From Maylandia zebra (taxonomy: Eukaryota; Chordata; Actinopteri; Cichliformes; Cichlidae), in the NCBI RefSeq assembly GCF_041146795.1, contig NC_135184.1:8360967-8424966 (forward strand): a stretch of DNA of 64,000 nt, given 5' to 3'. The notes under the pieces were generated by a model. It did not search any database and was not told the DNA's origin. It saw nothing but the letters and a program-made list of their open reading frames with translations. Position numbers and translations under genes: made by a program. Shown here one piece after another: positions 44,259 to 56,300 of the stretch (position 1 is its first letter; the number at the start of each line of letters is the position of its first letter).

Positions 44259-46682
44259 TTATAAATTGGCTTTAGCCTGTGCAGCATCACAACTCAGGTG
44301 AGTTCTAAAGAACTCCTCTATCTTCTTCCACAGGTGGATCTCTGCTGCTGCGTGGGCCCTGGGCTCCCCTCCCCACACCACTGAGAAGCTAAGCATCCCA
44401 TGGAAAGCAGAGGAACAGAAGGGTCCATAGGGTGGCTCCAGCAAATGTCCAGCTCCAGGATAAAAAACAGTCTCAAAGTTCTCCTTCCCACGACGCTTCA
44501 GTCTCTCCACCATCTGGTCCATGTAGGCCTTGCTGTCCCAGTTGAGGTCATCCTCTGCAGCCACAAAGAGAAACTGGCTCTTGGCTCGTTCAATGGGGAC
44601 GAGGCTTCCTTTGTTCTTCTCTTCCAGGGGATCTTCAGTAGCATACTTGATAAGGTTTGCTCCAGACTTGGTGGTAATCACCTTGCTGAAGTCAAACATT
44701 AAGGGTGAGAGGATCTGCTGTTTCTTGTAGTAGAGGGGAGTGCCCACACTGGCACTGGTGCCATTGATCCAAACTAAGGCCTCCACACCGGGCACGAATG
44801 CAGCAAGAGAGAGCGCGATATCTGTTCCCTTTGATCTTGATATTATGCCGACTCCTTTACTGCCCGCCTGTGAAATAACACACAGAGCTCAGAAACCGGC
44901 AATTCCAAAGTATTAAAAGTTGTGACCTGCTGGGCATTTAAACTGGAACAGTTTAAAGAAAAAAATGGGTGTTCTGGCACATAACTCGTAACTACACATA
45001 ACTAGGACTCCCTAAAGCAGTGTCTCACTTTTTGCCAAGCAATTCTTCAAACCTGACTGATTTTTAACCAGTTCACTGCATTTCACAGACTACGCATGCA
45101 ATCATTCCCCCCCCCCCCCCCCCCCCAAAAAAAAACAAAAACATTTGCTTCACATTCGGTCTGAACACACAGTTACATGGGTTCTTGTAAAGTTACGCTG
45201 CTAGCTTAAGTGTCACCCACTGGACCCACCTTGGGGTGGTGGCGTAAGAAATCCACGGCTTCTTTAAAGGGGTCCAGATGTGTCTCTTTCATATTTTGTC
45301 TGTCACTGAACACAGCAATCGTGAGGACCAGAAACCCTTTGTTGGCCAACAAACAGGCTCTTTTCTCAGACATGAAGGTGCCCAGATCCAGCACAGCAGG
45401 GAACGGACCTTCTCCTAGAACACAGACAACAAAAGTTTCATGTAAGTAGGTTATAATCATGCATAATGTGCAACTTTAACCTAAAGCCCTACAATAAAAG
45501 ATCCATATTCAACACTTCATCTATGTTTTCCAGTTTAAATATGAATTAAAATGTTTTTCACTCATGTATCGTGATTTTGGTGTAAGTTTCATCATATAGT
45601 TTCATTACAGCCCAATTAGTGCTGTATTTTATGATCTCAGAGGTGTTAAACACATTTATTTTATATTTAAGGATACTTTTAAATAACTTCCCAAAGTAGT
45701 ACAATAAGTACTTCTACAAAGGATACAGCTGTGCAAATATGATTACAGCTAATCTGACAAGCCACCCCCTCCTCTGTCCTCCAGATGCATTTTAGGAACT
45801 GAGACATCTTTCAAGACATCTGTTATTAATCTCTGTCTCTCTTCCACAACATGTCTTCTATCCTGTCTTCCTTCTCTCACCCCAGGTGGCCCCGCCCCTC
45901 CCTGAGCCTGGTTCTGCGGGAGGTTTCTTCCTGTTAAAAGGCAGTTTTTCCTTCCCACTGTCGCCAAAGTTCTTGCTCATAGGGGGTCATTTGATTGTTG
46001 GGTTATTCTCTGTATGTATTATTGTAGGGTCTGCCTTACAATATAAATACTTTGAGGCGACTGTTGTTGTGATTTGGCGCTATATAAATAAAATTGAATT
46101 GAAATTGAATCAAGAAAAGTGATGTACCCTTTGCAGAAAATATACCTTCGCCACCTGTTAAAAAAAAAAGGGGGGCCCACTGTAATGATAGTGAATACTT
46201 CTAAGTGGAAAACCACATACAGTACCTGGGGGTGTAAACAAGACTCCTCGTATGTTCCCCTCTTTGACTGGGTCCCGACTGACCCCGTCTCCCATCAAAA
46301 ACCTCTCGTTTGTCTCTTCTGCCAGTATCCTGCCATCCGCCTCCTGCTCATGCACAGAAAACTTCACCACGTGAGGGTTCAGAGCTTTGTTCTTGAAGAA
46401 GTACTTGTGCAAAGTGTCTGCCTTCAGTGACTGCAGCAGACCCATGGGCTGCACTCCAACGTAGCTCCCGTTGAGTGAGGGGTCTCGGTTCAGGTCGACC
46501 TCTCCGCCATCATCTGCCCTGTAAGTGGCTGAAGAGCCGAACACCACTTCTCTCTCGTCGGTCGATGTGGCTCTGATTGTGACCACCTGCCTTGACCGCA
46601 GCCCGGCCACTTTCAGCTGAACGGGCTCATCAAACAGACACCTGGTGCTCGGCAGCAGCCTCAGCCTGACTTGGGAGGACAT
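44259..46682 (-). CDS. acot-like: BAAT/ACOT family enzyme, Ser-nucleophile copy
   Basis: Exons 46682-46226, 45414-45230 and 44867-44259 join in phase to 416 aa. Domain plan is the same as the plus copy: Acyl-CoA thioesterase N domain, then alpha/beta-hydrolase BAAT_C. The nucleophile motif is SRSKGTDIA, so Ser226 replaces the Cys of the other copy. Asp is in AEDDLNWDS and His in GAGHLLEPPY. Ser is typical of acyl-CoA thioesterases (ACOT1/2/4 type), so hydrolysis of acyl-CoA to free acid is the likely reaction. It ends ANL, at best a weak PTS1, so its compartment is unclear. A non-coding 5' exon lies upstream at 48189-48310. It faces the plus copy in an inverted arrangement. Confidence 0.9.
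45107..45137. repeat. Homopolymer C then A tract in intron 2
   Basis: About 20 C residues followed by A runs, between exons 2 and 3 of the minus-strand gene. Confidence 0.95.
45885..46110 (+). repeat. SINE/LINE-tail repeat with (TTGAA) ending, in intron 1
   Basis: Contains GGTTTCTTCCTGTTAAAAGG, CTTCCCACTGTCGCC and the ending GGCGCTATATAAATAAAATT followed by GAATTGAAATTGAA. This is a very widespread fish short-element tail. Antisense to the host gene. Confidence 0.8.
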
Positions 46683-46689
46683 CTTTTCT

Positions 46690-48188
46690 GAAAGATCAAA
46701 GACTGAACTCCATGAATGTTCAATATTTGGACAAATGGGTCATTGCAAGGAAAATAAAAAAGAAACATTCTTGGAATGCTTCCCACTCGACACCATCAGA
46801 ATCAGATCATTTTGTTTTAACTTCAGTATATTTGAGGACGCAATGCTACATACTATGTAGATTACTGGAGTTACAGACCAGAAAGTATACAGTGTTAGGT
46901 CAAAATGTGGCACTTTTTAATGTCCCAGCATTTTTTAAATCTCACAACTTTTTAACCACATGAAATTTTAAAGGCTGAAAATTACATTTCAGCTTTGTTA
47001 CAAACAGCAACCTATTTAATTTTAATTCAGCTGTCTACTGGGATATATCAAAATTTTCAGTAGTAAAACTTCATAAATTTAATGCCAATGATGCAGAGAA
47101 AAAGAAACAAGCAATAATACACTGGGTATTTTTCCTGCTCTGATCAGTCACTGGAGAAAACTCTCACAGGTGCATTTTGATGACCTTTCACATAGTTACT
47201 GGATGTGAAAGGTCATTTTTTTCCTACATTCTAGCATCCAAAGTAATTTCCTAAAGCAGGGATTCCCAAAGTGTGGGCTGGGGCCCTCTGGTGGGCTGTA
47301 AAGATACTGCAGGTGGACCACAGTATTAACAGAAATTCGGTTTGGAAACTCAGCAGGCCACTGGATGGCTAAATAGATGTTTGTATTAACAATCAGTTAA
47401 ACAGGTGTTGAACCTACGCCCAGTGCTCCGACATGCCCTTGGATCATGTCCATGCAACAACCAATCTCCTCTCAAATAAATCACACAGGCGGACAGATCC
47501 AAGTTTTTTTAGGCTAAAGGTCGTTTAAATATTTTTGCGCTTCTGCCCTAGGTTTTGTGGTAGTGCGTCTTCTTCGTTGGTGATTATTGTTAAACAGAAA
47601 AGAAACAACCTTCCATAAATGTATTTTTGATATTTACTATTAGATTGTATCGTGCATTTTAATACTGAAACAAACAGAGGGAAGCGCAATTTCCCATATA
47701 ACGCCATCATAGTCGACTGTCTTCAGCAAGATGATAGTTAAAGTAAATTTACAGTCTAGTGAAATTATGCTTGTAGTAAAGGTCAAAATTCACCAAAGGA
47801 GAACGACTACCAAAAAAATTTAGGGTAGAAGCGCAAAAAAATTTAAGCGCGGTGTAACACAAACGCAGTAAAGCTAAAACAAACCTCTGCAGGAAAACAG
47901 TAAAGTCGAAACTTGCTCCCTTTAAAAAGAAAAAAAATCGCACTTTTAATTAGTTTAAGTCTGAAACTATACTGCAGAATCTGGGTAAATCTTCCAGAAA
48001 ATAAACTATACTTTAAATAGTGCTAAACTTCTGCAGAGATCTCCACGCCAGCTCTGACGAAGGTATTCGCTGTGCAAAAGAAGAAGCGTATTTTATATAC
48101 ACTTTCAAAACATCTGAGCACAGACGCATAACTGGGAGTGGCCTGCATGTCTTCAGATTTTCTTCTCTGTCTTAAAAACAAAACTTAC
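46690..48188. other. First intron of the Ser-copy BAAT/ACOT gene
   Basis: No coding sequence. A hAT-MITE end (CAGGGATTCCCAAAGTG) lies at about 47256-47330 and a perfect 14-bp inverted repeat (47180-47193 with 47203-47216) lies near it. Confidence 0.5.
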
Positions 48189-48310
48189 CGAGGCGGATGG
48201 ATTACTGTTTTACTAAATCCGGTTAATCTAAAGCACGTTGTTCGCTCTCTCAGACTCCAGACCCCTACCCGATCAATGCGCGTCATGACGAAGTCTGCGC
48301 AGACTCTGTT
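48189..48310 (-). promoter_or_regulatory. Probable non-coding first exon and promoter of the Ser-copy BAAT/ACOT gene
   Basis: On the minus strand CCATCCGCCTCG is followed by a strong GTAAGTTTTG donor at 48188, which suits splicing to the acceptor just before the ATG at 46682. Upstream sequence (48270-48310) has GACGCGCATT and GTCTGCGCAGAC. The transcription start is not defined. Confidence 0.5.
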
Positions 48311-50306
48311 CTGTTCAGCTCTCTCTGCTGGAATATATTTTGGTAAATAAGCACCAATGTTACTGAGTGACTGCAGTAGTAAAACTGTTGAATCCAGCTA
48401 ATGTAATGCTAAATGATGTCCGGCAGAGGGCGCTGAAACCGTCTAACAGGCTGACACGGGCTAAGCAGGTGCGTTAGGGTAAACAAACGTCCAGGTGTGG
48501 AATAGTACAGATTTTTTACACCCATGTCCGGATATTGAGATAATACCCCACATTTTAATTGTCTTTAGTTTACACTATTCAGCACAACACACAAATCTCA
48601 AAGTAAACCTTAGAAAAAACATCTATAAGTTCTCCCCACTGCAATTAAAAGTTGATACACAGAATAGAAAAAGAAATTTGAAATGATAGTTAATCCACAG
48701 AGACTTCGGACACTGGGCACCTAATTTTTTTTTTCGTTTTCTTTAATCAGCAGAAGATTTTTCAGCTGTCCTGATAGGACCAGTTAGATTTTTCACAAAA
48801 TAAACTTGCATTAAACTTACAGTTTCTGGAAAAAAAAGGCCTTTCTATGCTTATCTCATTATTTGCAGTGCTTAATATCATCTAAAGATTCAGAGAGGCT
48901 CAAGCAGCACATGCAGTGATTTCCATGATTGATTCTGTCATGAAAATCACTGCATGTGCTCAGGAGCACTTGCAGGCCTTTCACCTTTCAGGTTGAAAAG
49001 ACTTATTGCACCATCAAACAAAAAATACACAAAAACTACACTGTCCCAACAATATTCCTCCCCCAGAAGCACAGCAACGGGTCTGTTCCCAAACATTTAA
49101 CAGTAGTTTCCAAAAGAAGTGGGGATGCTACACTGGCCCAAGTGTTCTGAGACATGTTGCTGCCAGGAAATTTAAACTGACATTTTTTCCCCCTCAAAGT
49201 TCAAACACTTGATGTTTTTTGTGCTGTGCTGTGAAAAAAATATAGAATCATTGCATTCAGTTCCTATTTATATTCTACTCTGCATCACAGCGTCTTTGGA
49301 ATTAGGAAAACATTTTATGATAATTTTTTTATTTTAATCTTCAAGTTAGATCAAAAGAAGAGGGCAGAGTCCAGTAGTTCATTACAACCACCAGAAAAAA
49401 AATTGTGAAAAAAAAGTGAAAAAGGAAAAACTGAGTTATGTAAAAATACTTGGAACAGTTGCTATAGTTTCCCCCTTCACTCTTTCCTGATAGCATGATA
49501 GAATCTGTATTTTGGAGATATGATGCAATGAAATGAAAGTGTATGCAGCAAGGACACAAATGACTCCACTTCTGAGTTGAGCATTATTGTGATTTAATTC
49601 ACTATGTCTTATATCACAAAGAAAGTCTTTAAAAATGCAGACTAGAATTTCTGTATATAAACTGTACACAAAAAGCAAGGCACTATACAATCAGATTCTT
49701 CAAGCTGCTGTTTCTCTCCTAATGAAACTCTCAGGTGCCCAATAAACCAGGGTCACTTCAGCAGTTTTGAGCAATATGAGTTACCTATGAGGCCTGGCAG
49801 CATCCAGACAGTGTGGACAGAAGAAGTGACGACTTTCCTTACAACATCTGACACGACAGGACTCGTTTTTACATAGATACAAAGTCACAGGCGCACCTAC
49901 ACACAGTTTTACGCAAATTAACGTTGCACACAAACATTATATACAGTCGCACACATACACAACCACAGCATGGCACTCTGACAACAAGCGTCCAAGTCTT
50001 TTTCTTTGACGAGTCCATAAGCGGTGATTTTAGTGCTATGACACACATAAAAGCCATGTATGCAACAAAGCCAGGTGTCTTTTTTTTTTTTAACCTGCTT
50101 GTTATACCGCTTGAATTTCATTTTGTTAAGTAACGACAAAGTTGAGAAGTAAAACATCACTATAAGCGAGGCGAGTGCATCTCCAGTCTCATTCTCCTCG
50201 TATCAGATCAAAAGCAGGTTCATCTCTCTGCGGCTTCTTCTCGCATCTCCCTCTTGACTGTCCTCTCTTGTACCTCTTCACGTACCAACTCCTATTAAAA
50301 ACACGA
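48311..50306. other. Intergenic plus supervillin 3' UTR
   Basis: No gene. The supervillin 3' UTR probably runs down from 50306; a minus-strand AATAAA (plus TTTATT) at about 49327 is a candidate end. Confidence 0.45.
48906..48960. ncRNA. Stem-loop of miRNA-precursor size, unproven
   Basis: 23-nt arms 48906-48928 and 48938-48960 pair with one mismatch around a 9-nt loop. The stem contains AGCACATGCAGTGATTT. I do not recognise it as a known miRNA. Near-perfect pairing may instead mark a small palindromic repeat. Confidence 0.3.
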
Positions 50307-53300
50307 TTAAAACAGTCCTTTGGCCTTCTTTAAGTTCACTTGCTTCCACCCTGGCAGACGTTCATATTCCTCTCTCTTCACCTCCAAAGCTTTCTGGGGT
50401 CAGAAAAAGAGACAAACGTTTCAGAAGAGAACACAGGCAGTGTGATAGGATCATCACTGAATGCCAAGCACAGCCTCAGAGAGGAGAGATGGCAATTTAA
50501 CTCTAACTAATAATGGTTCAACATGATCAATATTGTTGTTCGGTGACAAAATTCAGCCTTTGTTTTATACTAACACACCCTGAATGTGTTAAGTTTTGTT
50601 AGCAGGTGCATTTGATGAAACACTGACTGTCAAAGCACCAAAAAATATAATTTGATAAAAGTCTAAGACAGGAAACATTTAAATGTCTCTCTTATCATGT
50701 TTAGTTTCAGTCTTCTTGTGTAGGTATGCCTTTTTCCTACTTCCTGTTTTACTCTGAAGGTTAGTTTATTCACATGATCATTGATTTTGCTTCCTAATTC
50801 TATCCTTTGTGCCTATCTGCCCAACCCTAATTAGATCAAGCTGTTTTAAGCATCCACAGCTTCATGTTTGCATAAAAGCTTCTTCAGATGTCCGATGTGC
50901 CCTACGTCGGTCTCTGTGGATGCAAATCCTTTCTCCTTCCTTGTTATTCAGCCTCACATCCCACTTCTTCTTTGCAAACCTCTTCCTTGGAATACTCTTC
51001 TCTGTTTCCTGTATCCTTGTTCTCTTTCCTGTGTCCAGATGATAGACCAAACACCTTTTTGGCTGGCTATCTATCTATCTTCACCTTTGCAATGAAAATT
51101 CAGGAGATCAGCGTCTTTAGAAGTGCTCAAATCACCTGATCAATCATGTTTGATTGAGTGAAGCTCCAGCGCCATATCTGCAGGATGTTGTCCTTTGCAC
51201 TTTGCACTGGATCATTTCATGGATAAACAGATGAGTAGGTGCTTAGTGATTATACATTTTTTGGTACTTTCACAGTGAGATGTTTCAGAGCGCACAATTT
51301 TCAGAAAAGTTCAGTTTAATATAAATAGGAAAACAATATTTTCAAATATTTTCTTGTACAATCACATCTGCTAATTCACTGATTCTCTAACATGACGTGA
51401 TATCTTGTGCCCTGTGGGGAAACAAATCAACTCCATCCAGTGTTGGTGTTTTTTCATGCCTCCATGTTGTGCTCCACAGACAGATAGTGAGTCAGACTGC
51501 AGTGCAGATAACAGTGAATCACTAAAGAGCATTTATTTGCACTGAGAGGAAAGGTAGAAGTTGTGTGCGTGCGTGCAAAGAGAAAAGCTGCAGGAGCAGA
51601 GAAGTGTGGAAGGAGTGCGGCGTGGTCGGAGAGATAAACTGCAGCTGCGCAGATAAAACCTGTCAATTATCACAAGAGCATAAACACATCATTTCAAAGT
51701 CTAAACCCGCTCCCACCAAGGAAAACATCAAGAGATAAGCGACCTCTTAACTCACTAGGATGTAACTAATTATTATTAATTATAACATTACATAAAATCC
51801 ATAATTTCCTGATGGTTTTTTTCTATACAATATTAGTAAATAGTGACAAATAATCCTGATGCGATTCTGAGCAATACTGGGTGTTTACAGGTACAGAGAA
51901 TATATATTTAAGGCTTTTAATACTTTTTACTACTTTATATACAATTTGAGACCAAACATACAATGAAAATATACGTCTATCCAGGCTGAGTTTAAGAACG
52001 CCTGCTAGATGTGTTTATTAATATTAAAATAACATGAAAATCTCACGTTTTTTCTAAAATGAAATCTCATTCTCCTCCATCTGAAGCAAACTAAATGCAG
52101 AGTTTAGATTTCTTTCCAGCCACTAGCTTCAACATCGATGACTAACCATCCTTGTCAAGCTATTGACAGGTCATCGTCATCATCATCTTTAGGGTTTTCA
52201 CTGCTGTAAAAATGGCACCTCACTTGGTCTAAGAATTTTGTATTTTTAAGATGTGCAGGTATGAGTTAAAGGTAGCCTACAGTGGATTTACCATTATGGG
52301 CACACCCTGAATGAACATGAAAAGTTTAGCCTATCTATAAATCCCGTCCTACATAAGATCATTTAGGAAAAAGAAAATAATGTAATAATTTTTAAGTCCT
52401 GTATGTAGGATATTTAAGGAGTTGTAAACTATGAATGTTTTATGTCATTTATAATAAGAAGGACTTTAGAAGCACATTAGAGTTATAGCTTTAACTCTGA
52501 GGTATTAACTGAAGTGTATAAAAGTACACACTTACAGCACATACCAATCAAATCCTGAATTCTCTGACTGATTCAAGTGGTCAGTTGTAACTTTTCATCT
52601 TTTCTCCCAGCAGAGATGGAAGCTAATTTTGGATCATGTGTCATTTTGTATTTGTTGTCTCCTGTGTGAAGGAGTTGAAGTGCCAAGTCCTTTGTGATTG
52701 CAGCTTTTATAAAGTACTGTCTAACAGCGTAAGGGTGTTTCTGGATGATCTTTTCAGACATAATCGTGCAGCCAAGCACAACCTTTCCTCCTCGACCAGC
52801 ACCACACTCAAGAGACAGGAGTGATTTTTTTTAAACACAGCGCTGACGTGCTCGAGAGAAGGACGGGTCATCAGTGCGGATGAGTCACACGAGCATCTCT
52901 TCTTACCTGAATCCACCTACAAACTGGTCTGTAAAGTGAGAGTTAGATGGTGTTAGATGGATTTTAATGACTGAAGGTTAGTTACTGTGTACAGTTCTGG
53001 TTTTCCACCATTTATACTTGTTGATGTACCTGCTACATATCTGCTCAAATCACTGATGTGAATCACTGAGGTTATTTTTGCTTGTGCCAATAAAAAAAAA
53101 AAAGAAAGAGAAAATATGCACCAGATAAAATTGGCTGAGATCTATTTCAGAATTGGTGTTTGTGCATCTTTGCAGCACTTCCAGTGTTGCTGCTGTTTTC
53201 TCTTTGCTTTCTGGAAGCTTCATTCTGTAAGTATATCTGCATGTATGCTTCTCAAAATGATGGAAGAGGACAAAGACGAAAAAGAGGCAAAACTGGAGAT

Positions 53301-56300
53301 TAGCAGGTCATTTTGCTGGTGTGGCTCCTTTCAATTGTCTGTCTGTGGCCTCACATTCAGGCTTTTTGCACTGAAAGTCCCCTCTCAGAGGCCTCAGGAC
53401 TTTACACCTGAACTGTGCACTGCCACTCTCATCCTGGGGACGATCCTCCTGTTTAGCCTCCAGGTTACAGACCGAAACTCAAAACTTGTAAGACAGGACA
53501 GATTGACAAAGAAGTTGTCTGCTGTCTATGTAAGTCTGAGGCTGATGGTGAAATTGCAAATGCACACTTGTAAACGGCCAGGGAACTTCCAGGGAACAAA
53601 CCAAACAGATACAGTTTTTGCTTTTTATAGGTACAGTCAGGCAACATTTTCCTGTTTGCCACAGTGTTAAAATGTCATCAGCTATATTTTCTTTCTCATC
53701 AATAAAAGATAACTAAGTGAAAATGTCACTTCAGAAAAAATGCCTCACTGTGTCAAAAAGCTGCTACTATAGATATTACACTTCTACTTTAATTAGGTCA
53801 CAGGTAAGTCATGTGACTAATTTGATTTCAACTGAGCTGTCATTGTTATCAGATTTAAAAGTTATAAAAAAAAAAATCTGGTAAAAGGAAAGAAACATGC
53901 TGATTTTTTTGTGTGACTAAAACGCTGCCAACAAAAACTTCAAAGCAAAAGTAAAATAGTTTTTCTTCACTTTACTGACCTCAAAGTCCTGGTCAGACAG
54001 GTAGAGCTCCAGGCAGAGTGGGTCAACTCCCTCTGGCAGCGGCCGGGCCTGCAGCTGAGCCAGAGGGAAGGTGTTCTGACAGAGCCGGGCCAACACGTCC
54101 TCCACCAGGATGATCTGGTTACACACCTCCGCCTCCTGCAGCCACAACAGAGCATGCACAGGCTCCTTTGTAGTAATTGTGAGAAACCGCTTTGTATCAG
54201 TGAGGAAGGAAAAATATAGCATAATCTAAATGTTAATCACATTTTCCACTTTGAATGAGGGCATATAAAAAAGGAGGTGCAGGAAGAAAGGAAGTTTTAT
54301 TTAATTTTTTATTTCTTTTTATTTGGGACGGAAAAAGATGTTTTAAAAGAAGGATGAAGGGAGTCAGAATAGCTTGTTTCGGACATGAAACTGACCTGAG
54401 GGGGTGCAAGGCTGAGTATAAACTAAATATGAATTACTTTGAACATGAATATGGAAAGCTATTGCAGTGACGTCCAAGAGAAAAAGTATAGGATAACAAT
54501 ATGTCTTGCTCACTTTCTCTGTAATCTCAGCCACGTCCTCTCTGTGCTCCCAGCTGGGAAACATGTTGGTGAAGGTGAGCGGCTCCAGGCCAGCGTGGAT
54601 CAGGTATGACTTCTGAGGCTTCTTCTCATTCCTCTCTGCAGGAGAAAATCAGCACAAGGTTCTCATTAAATCACACATTAACCTTTTCCTAATGTTTTTC
54701 TTTTCTGCTTTTAAAGTTTCTGGATGTTTGCCTCACGTTTGCAGTACTGCAGCACAGTCTCCATCGCGCACTTCCTGTCTGCATCCCAGCGGATATGAGC
54801 AGAGCCAGTCCTCTCGCTGTCCTGAGGCCACCAGCCCTGCCACAGGTAAACCTCATGGAAGTTATCCACCAGGAACAAAGCTGTGCCAGAGACATAAGAT
54901 ACAGTAAGAAATATGCGGTGTAATCTGCATACTGTATGTTCTGGATTTGTAGTTACGCATCTACATTTTAAAGTGTTCCCCCCCCCAAATGATCCTTTAA
55001 GTCTATGCGAGCATCAGTGTGAGGATAAAAAAGACAATGAGATTTGAAAGTGTGTCTTTCATTTTGCAAAAAATCAGTTCCTAAATAACATCTCTTCATC
55101 TTGTTTTTGCAAGGATGTGAGAAAGAGATGATGGGATGAAGCTATTTTTATATCCTCACTCTCTCTGGCACCATCTTGGACAGATACAACTGATCTCATT
55201 CTAAAACACTGACGTGTTCTAAAGGTTCAGGTTGTAGAAATGTACATAGGTGTATATTTTACTCAAATGACACAAGATTAAACTAAATGAAAAGAAAAAC
55301 AACCTTTGAGCTGAGATGATGAATATGAATACTCTTGCACATTAGAGCTCCCACAGTACAGTTTATGCATGTATTTTGTCCACAAATAATTCAACATAAT
55401 TAAAATAAAACTGTTTTCATAACAGCTCAGCTGCTCATTTTATTCCCCAGCAGTCAATAAAAACATTGGTCTTCATTCACAAACAGTGTGTTCTCACAAA
55501 TCTGTTCTTAACTGTGCAGATGAACAAATGACGCACAAACCCTGAATCGTCCAAAAAATGAACAGTAATGAATTGTGGAAATGAATAAAGAATTACATAA
55601 ATGCACATACATCAGACAGATATGCTTCACCACTTTTTCTACCTCTAGGAAGGTTCCCTATATCCAATCACTGGATACTTTATTAGGTATACTCAGCTAG
55701 TAGTGGGTTAAACAAGACGCTGAAAACATTCAGAGATTTTGGTCCATATTGATAATGACAGCATCACACAGTTGCTATAGATTTTAAATGAGGTGGATGG
55801 CATGTCTATCTAAAACACTCCTGTTTCCTCACTCGAAGCTTATGGAGCAAGGATGGATGGAAGCCTTAACTAGAAGAATATAAATCCCCACCCGCCAAAC
55901 GTTTGTGTTTCAGTCTCACCAGGTTGAGGTGCATTGTACAGATCTTCCTGCAGGAAAGGCAGCGAGCTGACCAGGTCTGGAGCTCTGGACGGGTGGAAAA
56001 ACTCATTTGCTACAAAATCTCCAGATGTGCTGCTCAGCTGGAAGAGCCGTGGGGTGAAATTGAATTTTCCTGGATCTGACAAACAACAAGATACATCATC
56101 CTTCTTCGGATGATGACCAGTGTAGGTGTGGAGAGCTTTAGACTACACCTCATGATTTAATATTTTGTTAAACATTGGAAAAAAAAAAATCAAACCTGTT
56201 ATTTCTGATTTCATTTATATATTTTTGATAAACAATTGTTGTTATTGTTAATTCCTAAAAAAATAAAAATACTGCAGTTTGTGAAATACTCTAAAATCTT

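Noticed and set aside
45210..45449. Plus-strand ORF over ACOT exon 2
   Set aside because: Antisense shadow of the minus-strand coding exon 45414-45230.
53116..53670. 184-codon plus-strand ORF in the supervillin last intron
   Set aside because: Low-complexity Cys/Phe/Leu composition, no domain or splice partner, antisense to the host gene.
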